A stretch of 17,018 nucleotides of DNA from Deltaproteobacteria bacterium (GCA_021780585.1 JAJXYM010000387.1:1-17018), one strand, 5' to 3'; counted from the stretch's first letter, positions 7,876-14,290 are shown. Notes: a model not told the origin generated them from the sequence alone. Numbers and translations: made by a program.

Positions 7876-8364
7876 TCAGGCGGAGCGCGAATCGCCGGTC
7901 TTGCCCGCCCCCGCCTTGTGCGCGGGAGCGACGCCGAAAGGCGTGATCCGGTAGTCGCCGAACTCCAGCAGCGCCGGCTTGCGCAGCGCCCAGACCAGCG
8001 CGACGATCCATCCCGCGACTGTCCAGCCGAAGACCAGATTCATCACGAATACGCTCTGGAAATGGGCGTGACCGAGGCTGATCGCGGCAGCCGTCGGCAG
8101 GAAGTAGATCAGAATCACCAAGGCTGGCAGCGTCGCGAAAAACACCGTGTCCATCCACGTGCGCTGATCCGTCAGCGGCAGTGTCGTCAGACCGCAAAGG
8201 AAGGCGAAACCAACGATGAACGCCCATACTTTGTGCGCGGGCGCCAGTCCGAGCAGACGCCCCGACCAGAGCGAAATCAGCGACGCGACAATCAACGCGA
8301 CGCCGATCGAAATCGCCAACGTGGAGAGCCATTCGATAAAGGCAGGATCGCTGAAATTGACCAT
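7876..8364 (-). CDS. Superinfection immunity family membrane protein
   Basis: A 162-residue membrane protein with about four hydrophobic segments. The C-terminal part, GHAHFQSVFVMNLVFGWT followed by VAGWIVALVWALR, matches what I recall of the superinfection immunity family (named from T4 Imm), which has a conserved N-lll-GWT-GW-aLvwA pattern. In phage T4 the protein blocks DNA entry of a second phage; most bacterial members are chromosomal and uncharacterised, so an antiphage role cannot be assumed. The start at ATG 8364 has GGGAA just before it; the open frame reaches a TTG at 8430 but that would pass through promoter-like DNA. No phage genes are near. It is divergent from the HPP-like gene. 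Confidence 0.68.
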   Translation of the reverse strand: MVNFSDPAFIEWLSTLAISIGVALIVASLISLWSGRLLGLAPAHKVWAFIVGFAFLCGLTTLPLTDQRTWMDTVFFATLPALVILIYFLPTAAAISLGHAHFQSVFVMNLVFGWTVAGWIVALVWALRKPALLEFGDYRITPFGVAPAHKAGAGKTGDSRSA

Positions 8365-8401
8365 TTCCCGACTGGACCGAGTGTAGACGGTACGGTTCGG
8401 A

Positions 8402-8430
8402 AAATTAGCGCATATCCCGAAAAAGGTCAA
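8402..8430 (-). promoter_or_regulatory. Putative promoter of the superinfection-immunity-type gene
   Basis: On the minus strand, TTGACC (8425-8430, 5 of 6 to the -35 consensus) is followed after exactly 17 nt by TAATTT (8402-8407), a weak -10. This is in the AT-rich gap between two divergent genes. A second TTGACC lies 13 bp further upstream (8438-8443), so the two copies could instead be a repressor or activator site. Confidence 0.35.
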
Positions 8431-8553
8431 TAAGTTTGGTCAAAAGCTAAAATAGCCTAAGTCACCACAAATATTCTCCGGTTAGCCGTTACCATCCCTC
8501 GTCCGGCGCTATCAGCCGAAGCGAGCCGCGCGCCGACGACGTGCGGGGTTCGG

Positions 8554-9594
8554 ATGCGCTACACTGTCGCCGTGGCGACTCCGCCGCTCACCGCGATAAG
8601 CGCGCCGTCCGCGCCGCCCGCGACCGGGCCAGACGGCGCGTCCCCCCTCGCCCGCGTCCGGCATTACCCCGCTGATTTGCTTGCGATCGCCTATATCGGC
8701 GCGATCGGGCTGATTGCGGCCACGACGGGCGCATTTTACGTCCTGTTTCCGGAGTTGGGCGCGCTGTCATGGGAGGTGATGCGCCGGCCGCGCGGGCGCT
8801 GGGGTTCCGCGCCGCTGATGCTCGCGATGTCGCCGGCGCTGACCGGCGTGATCGGCACACTCGCGACCCGCCATCTGCCGTACGGCCTAAGCTCGGTCAC
8901 GCTGACCGTATGCGGTTCGATTGCGATTATCCGGCTGATCGGCTCGCCGATCGCGCCCGCGATCTCGGCCGGACTCCTGCCGCTGGTCCTCGGCGTCACG
9001 AGTTGGTGGTATCCGCCCGGGATTCTGCTCGGCTCGCTATTGCTGACGACGATCCTGCTCGGATGGCGCGATTATGTCCCCATGCCTGGGGCGCCGGCGC
9101 CCCACCTGCGGTCCGGCGCCGCCGAAACTCCTCATGATGCGTCAGGCGACTTCGACTGGTTCGCGCCGCTGATGATTTTCGTCGTGGCCGCGGCCGGGAT
9201 GGTCAAGCTGACCGGGCTGCGTTTTATCCTGTTCCCGCCCCTGGTGGTGATTCTGTACGAGATGTTCCACGCACCGCGCCAATGTCCCTGGATTCCTCAT
9301 CTGGGCCGGCTGCCGATCGTCTGTTTTCTCGCCGCCCTGGGCGGTTTAATGATGCATCAGCAAGTTCATCTCGTTCCGGTCGCGGCGATGCTGAGCATGG
9401 CGTGGGGTGTCGCGATCCTGCGACTGTTCCGGACACATGTGCCGCCCGCGCTCGCCGTGGCCCTGCTGCCGATGGTGATGGCGCGGCCAACGCTGCTCTA
9501 TCCAATTTCCGTCGGCATCGGGATCGGCGCCGGAACTTTATGGTTCCTGCTCGTGCAGGGATTGCGTCCGGCGCGGACGGACGGTCCGCTCTGA
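8554..9594 (+). CDS. Tandem HPP-like integral membrane protein
   Basis: A 346-residue membrane protein with about eight or more hydrophobic segments after a Pro/Ala-rich N-terminus of about 40 residues. Two halves resemble each other: residues 64-145, beginning LFPELGALSWEVMRRPR and ending LLPLV, and residues 226-308, beginning LFPPLVVILYEMFHAPR and ending LLPMV, with a period of about 162. RLFRTHVPPALAVALLPMV in the second half resembles the conserved RLTRTLHPPAGATAL block of HPP-family membrane proteins, as does the FPPL start. The usual HPP domain is about 160 residues, so this looks like a duplicated or fused version. HPP proteins have been linked to nitrite transport in chloroplasts; no substrate is claimed here. 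GGGG lies 6 nt before the ATG. Confidence 0.6.
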   Translation: MRYTVAVATPPLTAISAPSAPPATGPDGASPLARVRHYPADLLAIAYIGAIGLIAATTGAFYVLFPELGALSWEVMRRPRGRWGSAPLMLAMSPALTGVIGTLATRHLPYGLSSVTLTVCGSIAIIRLIGSPIAPAISAGLLPLVLGVTSWWYPPGILLGSLLLTTILLGWRDYVPMPGAPAPHLRSGAAETPHDASGDFDWFAPLMIFVVAAAGMVKLTGLRFILFPPLVVILYEMFHAPRQCPWIPHLGRLPIVCFLAALGGLMMHQQVHLVPVAAMLSMAWGVAILRLFRTHVPPALAVALLPMVMARPTLLYPISVGIGIGAGTLWFLLVQGLRPARTDGPL

Positions 9595-9670
9595 ACCGCA
9601 TCGGCTCCGCGACCGCGGCAATTGTCGATCGCCGGCCCGCCGCTTGAGGCAATCACGGCGGCGTTCGCAG

Positions 9671-9676
9671 TAAAAT
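9671..9676 (+). promoter_or_regulatory. Putative -10 box before the small ORF/TPR gene
   Basis: TAAAAT (5 of 6 matches) lies 11 nt before the ATG of the small ORF at 9688, in a segment poorer in GC than its surroundings. A TTGAGG at 9644-9649 is 21 nt upstream, too far for a normal -35. Weak. Confidence 0.22.
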
Positions 9677-9687
9677 AAACCTGCGCA

Positions 9688-9852
9688 ATGCCGGATTTTC
9701 TTCCACACGACGTAGATCTTCCAAATTTGCGAAAGCCTCCGATTGTCGCCCATGCGCGGCTAATTGAGACATACCTCGTGGAATCACAGATTTTCGCCGA
9801 TTTACACGCGCCACGGAACGAAGGCATCGATCTTGCTGATCGTTTCGGGTGA
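9688..9852 (+). CDS. Possible small ORF, 54 residues, overlapping the TPR gene start
   Basis: An ATG-led frame of 54 codons beginning MPDFLPHDVDLPNLRKPP and ending LADRFG. Its TGA overlaps the ATG of the TPR gene (TGATG), a common sign of translational coupling. Against it: third-position GC is about half, far below its neighbours, and no ribosome binding site is clear. It has no signal peptide or membrane segment and I do not recognise it. It could equally be the 5' leader of the TPR gene that is open by chance, or DNA of foreign origin. Confidence 0.28.
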   Translation: MPDFLPHDVDLPNLRKPPIVAHARLIETYLVESQIFADLHAPRNEGIDLADRFG

Positions 9853-10556
9853 TGGGTTATTTGTCCAGAAGTGCGGCTCTGCTGGCCATAGTGGTCGGCA
9901 CGACGGCCTTGTTTGCGGCGACCGCCGTCGCTGACGAACTGGTATGCAACCCAACCGCGGATTATTTCCTCGGCGCCGAGGATTACGGCAACGCTATCGC
10001 GGCGCATCGGCGGCTGCTGGCGGCGAATCCCGCCGACGCCCTCGCCCATTACCATCTCGGCTTCGCCTACGGCATGACCGGCGAGCGAAGCGCGGAACTG
10101 GCCGAATATCACGCAGCCGCGGCGCTCGGTCTCAAGCAATGGGACCTCGAATTAAATCTCGGCCGCGCCGAACTCGAGGCTGGCGAGCTGATTGAGGCGA
10201 CGCGCGACTTTCAACAGGCGGTCGCGCTCGATCCGCGCCATCCGGAGGGCTACTTCAACCTCGGGCTGGCGTACGAAAGGCGCGGGATGCTCGCGCTGGC
10301 CGGCGCGGCGATACGCTCTTCGCTGGCGCTCGATCCGAATCAACCCGACGCGCGCAATATGCTCGGACTGATCGATGCGGAGCAGGGCGATTACGCGAGC
10401 GCGCGGGAAATCTGGACGCGGCTGGCGCGCTCCGCGCCCGATTTTGCTCCCGCCCGAAAAAATCTGGCGACGCTGGAGCGAATTGAAGCGGCCAAAAATC
10501 CGTCCAGCCCCGAACCGCGGCCGTTCCGCACGGCCTTCGCCGCCGCGCCCCGCTGA
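9852..10556 (+). CDS. Secreted tetratricopeptide repeat protein
   Basis: A 234-residue protein with a signal peptide (hydrophobic 8-25, likely cleaved after AVA at residue 27) and about four TPR units from residue 63 to 198. Clear TPR positions are HYHLGFAYGMTGE, QAVALDPRHPEGYFNLGLAYE and LALDPNQPDARNMLGLID, with the usual Gly/Ala at 8 and Pro at 32. The Pro/Arg-rich end after about 215 is likely disordered. TPR proteins are scaffolds for other proteins, here in the periplasm; the partner is unknown. The GTG at 9849 is one codon upstream of the chosen ATG 9852. It converges on the outer-membrane protein gene, with a GC hairpin between them. Confidence 0.85.
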   Translation: MGYLSRSAALLAIVVGTTALFAATAVADELVCNPTADYFLGAEDYGNAIAAHRRLLAANPADALAHYHLGFAYGMTGERSAELAEYHAAAALGLKQWDLELNLGRAELEAGELIEATRDFQQAVALDPRHPEGYFNLGLAYERRGMLALAGAAIRSSLALDPNQPDARNMLGLIDAEQGDYASAREIWTRLARSAPDFAPARKNLATLERIEAAKNPSSPEPRPFRTAFAAAPR

Positions 10557-10561
10557 TTATT

Positions 10562-10584
10562 CGCCGCGCCGCCCGCGCGCGGCG
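10562..10584. terminator. GC hairpin between convergent genes
   Basis: CGCCGCGC (10562-10569) pairs with GCGCGGCG (10577-10584) over a 7 nt loop, 5 nt after the TPR stop codon and before the stop of the converging outer-membrane gene. There is no T-run, and such stems arise easily in GC-rich DNA, so the terminator role is tentative. Confidence 0.3.
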
Positions 10585-10631
10585 CCGCCTGAAACCACCT
10601 TCGCCCGATTTCACGCGCGGTCCGCCGCCGA

Positions 10632-11576
10632 TCAGAAATACGGGATTCGCATCGTCACCAGCCATTGATGGTTGAACATCCGCGCCTGGGTCGCCGCGAA
10701 CTGCAAACCCGCGCCGAGCACGAAATAGAGATGCTGCGAGAGTCGGAGCCGGCCGACGATCAGCCCCGGCGTCAGGTAGAGTTGCTGCTGGCCCCGATTT
10801 TCGCCGTTGGGATACGACACCCAGGTGGTCTCGAATTCCGGCCATACCGGCAGCGAAAACTCGCCGATGTTGATCCGCCGCCCGTACTGGAACGCGCTGT
10901 TCCAGCTAATCGGGGTTCCCAGCTTGCCGGTTTCGCCGTCCGGCACGGTCGGCCCAATCGTCCCCTGATAGTCGAATTCTCCCCACGCCGTCTTGATCCC
11001 CTTGCCAAAGCCAAGCATCGGCGTGAACAGGTCGTGATTGGCCGAAACGTATTTGTTCGACCCGGTGGCGAAGCTGGTCGCGAGCAGGAAAGTCAGCACA
11101 TAATTCCCTTGCTCGCTCGGCGAGGCCATAATCCGGTACTTGAACAGAAACGGCCAGTCGCCCCATCCCGAGGTCCGTTTGTCGGCCGGCAGATTCTTCG
11201 TGACATAAACCGGATTGCCGAAGATCAGCTCGGTGTTCTCGGTCGGGATGATTTCCGTGCCCTTGCTCGCGTAGGTAAACGCCTGCATCCCATGCGGCGC
11301 GAAGGCGAAGCCGTAGTCGGTGCGGATTTCCTGCTGCAGGGTCGGAATCACCGTCACAATCGGGGTCATCCAGTCGGGCTGCTCTTCCTCATGCGTCCGA
11401 TGGACCATCGCGAGCCAGCGGTCGTAATAGCCGCCGATCGTGTCGAGCAGTGAATAGTTGGAGGGCGACGCCGCGTTCTGCGCGAGCGCCCGCGCCGGCC
11501 TCAGGCAGAAGATCGTGGTCAGCGCGGCCGCGGCGGCGATCGCGCGCAGGTGACGGAAGCGGAGCGAGGTTTTCAT
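10632..11576 (-). CDS. Outer-membrane beta-barrel protein
   Basis: A 314-residue exported protein. The N-terminus has Lys/Arg, a hydrophobic stretch (about 11-25) and a likely cleavage after ALA near residue 32. The rest alternates hydrophobic and polar residues with many Tyr/Trp/Phe and Gly, as in beta-barrels (QLYLTPGLIVGRLRLSQHLYFVLGAG). It ends MRIPYF; a terminal Phe preceded by alternating residues is the usual signal for the barrel assembly machinery. The pattern is loosely like MetA-type or transporter-like outer-membrane proteins, but I cannot name a family or a substrate. It has a perfect TATAAT 16 nt before its ATG, flanked by repeats, which suggests regulation. It converges with the TPR gene. 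Confidence 0.78.
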   Translation of the reverse strand: MKTSLRFRHLRAIAAAAALTTIFCLRPARALAQNAASPSNYSLLDTIGGYYDRWLAMVHRTHEEEQPDWMTPIVTVIPTLQQEIRTDYGFAFAPHGMQAFTYASKGTEIIPTENTELIFGNPVYVTKNLPADKRTSGWGDWPFLFKYRIMASPSEQGNYVLTFLLATSFATGSNKYVSANHDLFTPMLGFGKGIKTAWGEFDYQGTIGPTVPDGETGKLGTPISWNSAFQYGRRINIGEFSLPVWPEFETTWVSYPNGENRGQQQLYLTPGLIVGRLRLSQHLYFVLGAGLQFAATQARMFNHQWLVTMRIPYF

Positions 11577-11584
11577 GGCCGCGC

Positions 11585-11625
11585 ATCATGCCATTATACG
11601 GGCATCACGACAAGTATCATGGCAT
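11585..11625 (-). promoter_or_regulatory. Promoter and candidate operator of the outer-membrane protein gene
   Basis: On the minus strand TATAAT (plus coordinates 11593-11598) lies 16 nt before the ATG. Around it are two near-identical 10-mers on the plus strand, ATCATGCCAT (11585-11594) and ATCATGGCAT (11616-11625), start to start 31 bp, about three helical turns. The TATAAT also sits inside a 5 bp inverted repeat, ATGCC/GGCAT. No good -35 is visible, as is common for activator-dependent promoters. The operator role is inferred. Confidence 0.42.
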
Positions 11626-11714
11626 ATCGATCGCGCCATAAGCGCAACGACCGCCCCGCCCGGAGATTTACGCCGGGATACGCGAGCGAGGGATGGCGCG
11701 GAGCGTCACAAAGG

Positions 11715-11768
11715 ACGGCGGGCGGAGGGACGCGGCCGCCGTGCGATCGCGAACCCTCCGCCCGCCGT
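11715..11768 (-). terminator. Long inverted repeat downstream of the FBP aldolase/phosphatase gene
   Basis: A perfect 15 bp inverted repeat: ACGGCGGGCGGAGGG at 11715-11729 and its reverse complement at 11754-11768, with a 24 nt loop. It lies 27 bp past the stop codon of the minus-strand FBP aldolase/phosphatase gene. The minus-strand sequence after the stem begins CCTTTG, so the T-run is poor. It most likely ends or stabilises that transcript. Confidence 0.5.
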
Positions 11769-11795
11769 TAATCGAGCGACGATGCCAGAGTTGGG

Positions 11796-12950
11796 CTAGG
11801 CGGCTTTCTTCTTGCGCCCGTTGCCGGCGCCGGCCGCCGCGTGAACCTCGTCCTTGCGCACGATAAAGCGCTCGTCGAGCTGCCCCATCTTCTCGACCAC
11901 GCCGCCGTATTCGAGTTCGCTGTACGGCAGCATCGCGGGACCCGAAAAGCCCTGATTGCGAATTTCGGCCGCTTTCTGGGAAACGTTGTTGCGCACCCAG
12001 TCCCAGAAGGGATGGTCGAAGGCGTCGACCGGCTCGGTGAACTTGCCGTTATGGACGCAGAAGGCGGCGGCGCTGACAATCGCCGGACCGTCGAAGAAGG
12101 AAATCGTCGAATTCAGCTTCACCGGCATCAGCGGCCCGTTATGGCTGCCGCGCATCGTGCCGGCCACGTAATGACCGATCCGGAAGGGCGAGAGGATTTC
12201 GCCGGTGGCCGGGAAATTGCCCTGGGTGCGCACCAGCGCGACCGGATCGTCCTTGCCGGTATAAGTGCCGGCGATATTGTGCAGGCGCGAGGTCGAGACC
12301 ACGGCGGCGATATCGTTGTTGGCGCGGCTGCGGATCGATTCGACCACGAAGCGTTCGTTGTCGCGCAGCAGGCAGGCGATATCGTACAGCTCCTCGGGCG
12401 CGTTCAGCTCGATCACGCGATCGCCCTCGGTATGGTTCACGTCCATGATCGTGAAGGTGAACCCTTTGGCCATCTTGGGCGAGAGCAGCAGGCCGGCGCA
12501 GTGCATCGGATCGCAGAAGGCCAGATAGAGGGGCAGGTTGTAGGCGCCGGGGTCGGTCTTGTCGGCGGCGAAGAAGATGAACGGCTCGTTCGGCCGTTCC
12601 TCGAATTCCATTTCGCACGAGGCGGGTCCGAGGCCGCGGATATTGCCCGAGAAGGCGTCCTTGAGCAGGTCCTGGCCGGCGCCGTAAAGCCCCTGCTCCT
12701 TGGCGACCTTGGTGCCGGCCATGAAGGCGTCCCACGCCAACTCATGGATTTTCGAATCGTTGGCGCCGCGCTCATGCGCCATCAGCAGCGCGACGTCGTC
12801 GCCCGTGGAACTGACGTAAAGATCGCTGAGCAGCTTCTTGCCCTTGTCGCGCACGAACTGTTCGACGGTCTGCTTGAGCCGGGCGCTGGGCTTGATATGC
12901 CCGCCAATCGATCCGACGTCGGCCTTGATTACAGAGATTGTGGTTTTCAT
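11796..12950 (-). CDS. fbp: Archaeal-type bifunctional fructose-1,6-bisphosphate aldolase/phosphatase
   Basis: Class V FBPase (FBPA/P): condenses the triose phosphates to fructose 1,6-bisphosphate and hydrolyses it to fructose 6-phosphate, making gluconeogenesis one-way. The 384 residues are slightly longer than archaeal members because of an Ala/Gly/Lys tail. The start MKTTISVIKADVGSIGGHIKP is canonical and decides ATG 12950 (GGAGG about 10 nt upstream). Metal-binding Asp11, Asp51-Asp52 and Asp130 are present. Tyr230 and Lys233 in TYTGKDDPV match, by spacing, the Tyr229/Lys232 pair known from the archaeal enzymes, with Lys as the Schiff base; Tyr348 in ELEYGG matches the third mobile-loop Tyr. 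The family is found in Archaea and some deep-branching bacteria. The zinc-ribbon gene lies 75 nt upstream on the same strand. Confidence 0.95.
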   Translation of the reverse strand: MKTTISVIKADVGSIGGHIKPSARLKQTVEQFVRDKGKKLLSDLYVSSTGDDVALLMAHERGANDSKIHELAWDAFMAGTKVAKEQGLYGAGQDLLKDAFSGNIRGLGPASCEMEFEERPNEPFIFFAADKTDPGAYNLPLYLAFCDPMHCAGLLLSPKMAKGFTFTIMDVNHTEGDRVIELNAPEELYDIACLLRDNERFVVESIRSRANNDIAAVVSTSRLHNIAGTYTGKDDPVALVRTQGNFPATGEILSPFRIGHYVAGTMRGSHNGPLMPVKLNSTISFFDGPAIVSAAAFCVHNGKFTEPVDAFDHPFWDWVRNNVSQKAAEIRNQGFSGPAMLPYSELEYGGVVEKMGQLDERFIVRKDEVHAAAGAGNGRKKKAA

Positions 12951-13025
12951 CAGCGTTTTGCCTCCGAGCCCGAACCCGGCTCCTGATATGGTTTTCCCGC
13001 TCCCCCGCAACGCGATCGCGCGCGC

Positions 13026-13292
13026 CTAGCCCTTGCGCGTGGCGCATCCGCCCGAACCGCATCCACCCGAACCGCATCCGCCGGCGCGGCGCGGCGCGGC
13101 GATTTCATAGCCGGCGTCGGCGAGTTCCGGCGCGCCGATCCAGCGCAGGTCCGAGGCGACAACGGCGTCGCAATGGACACAGCGCCGACGCTCCCCGAGA
13201 TCGTCGAAATCGACGTAAGTCAGGACGGTCCTGGCGCAGGCCGCGCATCGCGCGGTGGGAAAGGAAGTTTCTGTTCGCGCACCCTCGCGCAT
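13026..13292 (-). CDS. Small zinc-ribbon protein with Cys-Gly-Ser tail
   Basis: An 88-residue protein with no signal peptide. Two CxxC pairs, Cys16/Cys19 (RCAACARTVLTYVDFDDL) and Cys38/Cys41 (RRCVHCDAVV), form a zinc ribbon. After a short middle (ASDLRWIGAPELADAGYE) the C-terminus is GGCGSGGCGSGGCATRKG, three evenly spaced Cys (73, 78, 83), coded by a 15 bp tandem repeat. I recognise no named family; a metal-binding or redox role is a guess. A TATAAA box lies 11 nt before ATG 13292, so the message may be nearly leaderless. It precedes the FBP aldolase/phosphatase gene by 75 nt on the same strand and could be co-transcribed with it; it is divergent from the DUF1122-like gene. Confidence 0.75.
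   Translation of the reverse strand: MREGARTETSFPTARCAACARTVLTYVDFDDLGERRRCVHCDAVVASDLRWIGAPELADAGYEIAAPRRAGGCGSGGCGSGGCATRKG
13043..13082. repeat. 15 bp tandem repeat coding the Cys-Gly-Ser tail
   Basis: About 2.6 copies of a 15 bp unit (13043-13057, 13058-13072, then partial), the two full copies differing at one base. On the minus strand each unit encodes GGCGS or its rotation. Such a unit could change copy number by slippage and alter the number of Cys in the tail. Confidence 0.7.
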
Positions 13293-13303
13293 CACTGGAA
13301 TTC

Positions 13304-13331
13304 TTTATAGTAGTTTTTCGCGCGCTGGCAA
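13304..13331 (-). promoter_or_regulatory. Putative promoter of the zinc-ribbon (and FBPA/P) genes
   Basis: On the minus strand TTGCCA (13326-13331, 5 of 6 to -35) is followed after 16 nt by TATAAA (13304-13309, 5 of 6 to -10). The -10 ends 11 nt before the ATG at 13292, giving a predicted leader of only a few bases. Confidence 0.42.
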
Positions 13332-13401
13332 AGCGAACGGCTCTCCACGGGAGCGTCGCGCGCCAGCCGACGGCAAAATCGATCGCCCGGGAACAAATCC
13401 G

Positions 13402-14130
13402 ATGAAGCCCAACACCCCGACCGCAACCCCCGCTCCAGCCGCGCTGACGCTCGCCGCCCAAGTCGACAACCATCAACTGATCGACCGCGACGGCCGGCGC
13501 TGGCGGCTCAAGGTGACGAGCCTGCGTCCGGTGCGGCCGCGCGCCGGATGGTACTACCTGACGGTGGCGCTCGTCGGCGCGGATGGCGCGGCGTCGCTGA
13601 GCCCGCTGATGACCGGAATTATGAGCGGCGGCGGCCGGGGCGTGCGGCCGTGGTGCGAATGCCGCCTGTATCCGGAGGTGCGCACGGCGGATGGCGCGAC
13701 GCTTGACGCGCGCGCGGCGGGACTCGAAGCGGCGCTGGTCGATCGGCTGGGCGCGATCATCCCGGCGGGCGGCCATCTGATGGCCGAGTACGAGAGTCCA
13801 GGACAGGAGCGGACGCACGCCGAGTTGTTGCTGCGCGTGCCGCCGGCGGCGTCGGAGCTGGGCGCGATCATGTTCGCGGCGGGTTTTCGCGGCGCGTTCA
13901 AGGATTGGTACATCGCGGAGGGCGGCCACGAGGGTCCACGCAAGTTGCAGGCCAACAAATCGCCGACGCCGCAGACCGCGCGCGCGGCGCTACAGACGCA
14001 TGCGCATGAGCTTGCGGAATTCGTCAGGCGGCCGCTCCCGCATAATCCGACGGACGCCGCGATCGTGCGCGCCGCGCAAGATCGCGCGCGCAACTTGCTC
14101 GGCGCGATTCGCCGCTCGCCCGTTCGATAA
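13402..14130 (+). CDS. DUF1122-like protein
   Basis: A 242-residue protein with no signal peptide or membrane segment. From ATG 13402 it starts with a Thr/Pro/Ala-rich leader, then DNHQLIDRDGRRWRLKVTSL, WYYLTVALVG, and a central VRPWCECRLYPEV. The most diagnostic region is GGHLMAEYESPGQERTHAEL (about 132-151) and IMFAAGFRGAFKDWYIAEGG followed by HEGPRKLQANK, which fits my memory of the DUF1122 family (G-F--FKDWY--EG--EG--KLQ), known mainly from Archaea and a few bacteria. Its activity is not established; some related folds are GNAT-like. The open frame extends upstream to 13255, but that part is Arg/Pro-rich and overlaps the divergent promoter. It is divergent from the zinc-ribbon/FBPA/P pair. 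Confidence 0.68.
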   Translation: MKPNTPTATPAPAALTLAAQVDNHQLIDRDGRRWRLKVTSLRPVRPRAGWYYLTVALVGADGAASLSPLMTGIMSGGGRGVRPWCECRLYPEVRTADGATLDARAAGLEAALVDRLGAIIPAGGHLMAEYESPGQERTHAELLLRVPPAASELGAIMFAAGFRGAFKDWYIAEGGHEGPRKLQANKSPTPQTARAALQTHAHELAEFVRRPLPHNPTDAAIVRAAQDRARNLLGAIRRSPVR

Positions 14131-14143
14131 CGACCCGTCGCAT

Positions 14144-14172
14144 GTCGCCCTGAACGCAGTGAAGGATCGCGC
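14144..14172. repeat. REP-like sequence, GTCxxCCTGAxCGxAGxGAAGGATC type
   Basis: The sequence around GTCGCCCTGAACGCAGTGAA resembles the dispersed intergenic repeat (consensus about GTCATCCTGAGCGAAGCGAAGGATC) seen in many bacterial genomes. It starts 13 nt after the DUF1122-like stop codon. One copy only; recognised by resemblance. Confidence 0.4.
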
Positions 14173-14267
14173 GGCTGGAACGCGCGACGGCCGCTTTGCC
14201 GCGCCGTCGGCGGCGAGGGATTCTTCGTCGCGCTTCAGTGCGGCGCCCGGCGGCGCAACTGCGGCGG

Positions 14268-14290
14268 ACCCTCGGGTCAAGCCCGAGGGT
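14268..14290. repeat. REP-like palindrome (9 bp stem)
   Basis: ACCCTCGGG (14268-14276), loop TCAAG, CCCGAGGGT (14282-14290): a perfect hairpin in the gene-free stretch. The CTCGGGTCAAGCCCGAG form is a common intergenic palindrome type in alphaproteobacteria-like genomes. It could also act as a terminator for the gene upstream. Confidence 0.5.

Noticed and set aside
7876..8443. Read as part of a phage-defence island
   Set aside because: Only one gene has a phage-exclusion family name; its neighbours are an antiporter and a membrane protein, with no nuclease, toxin, integrase or phage gene.
9498..10139. Minus-strand open frame (213 codons) through the low-GC segment and TPR gene
   Set aside because: It overlaps both the HPP-like gene end and the TPR gene on the opposite strand and shows no motif or signal.
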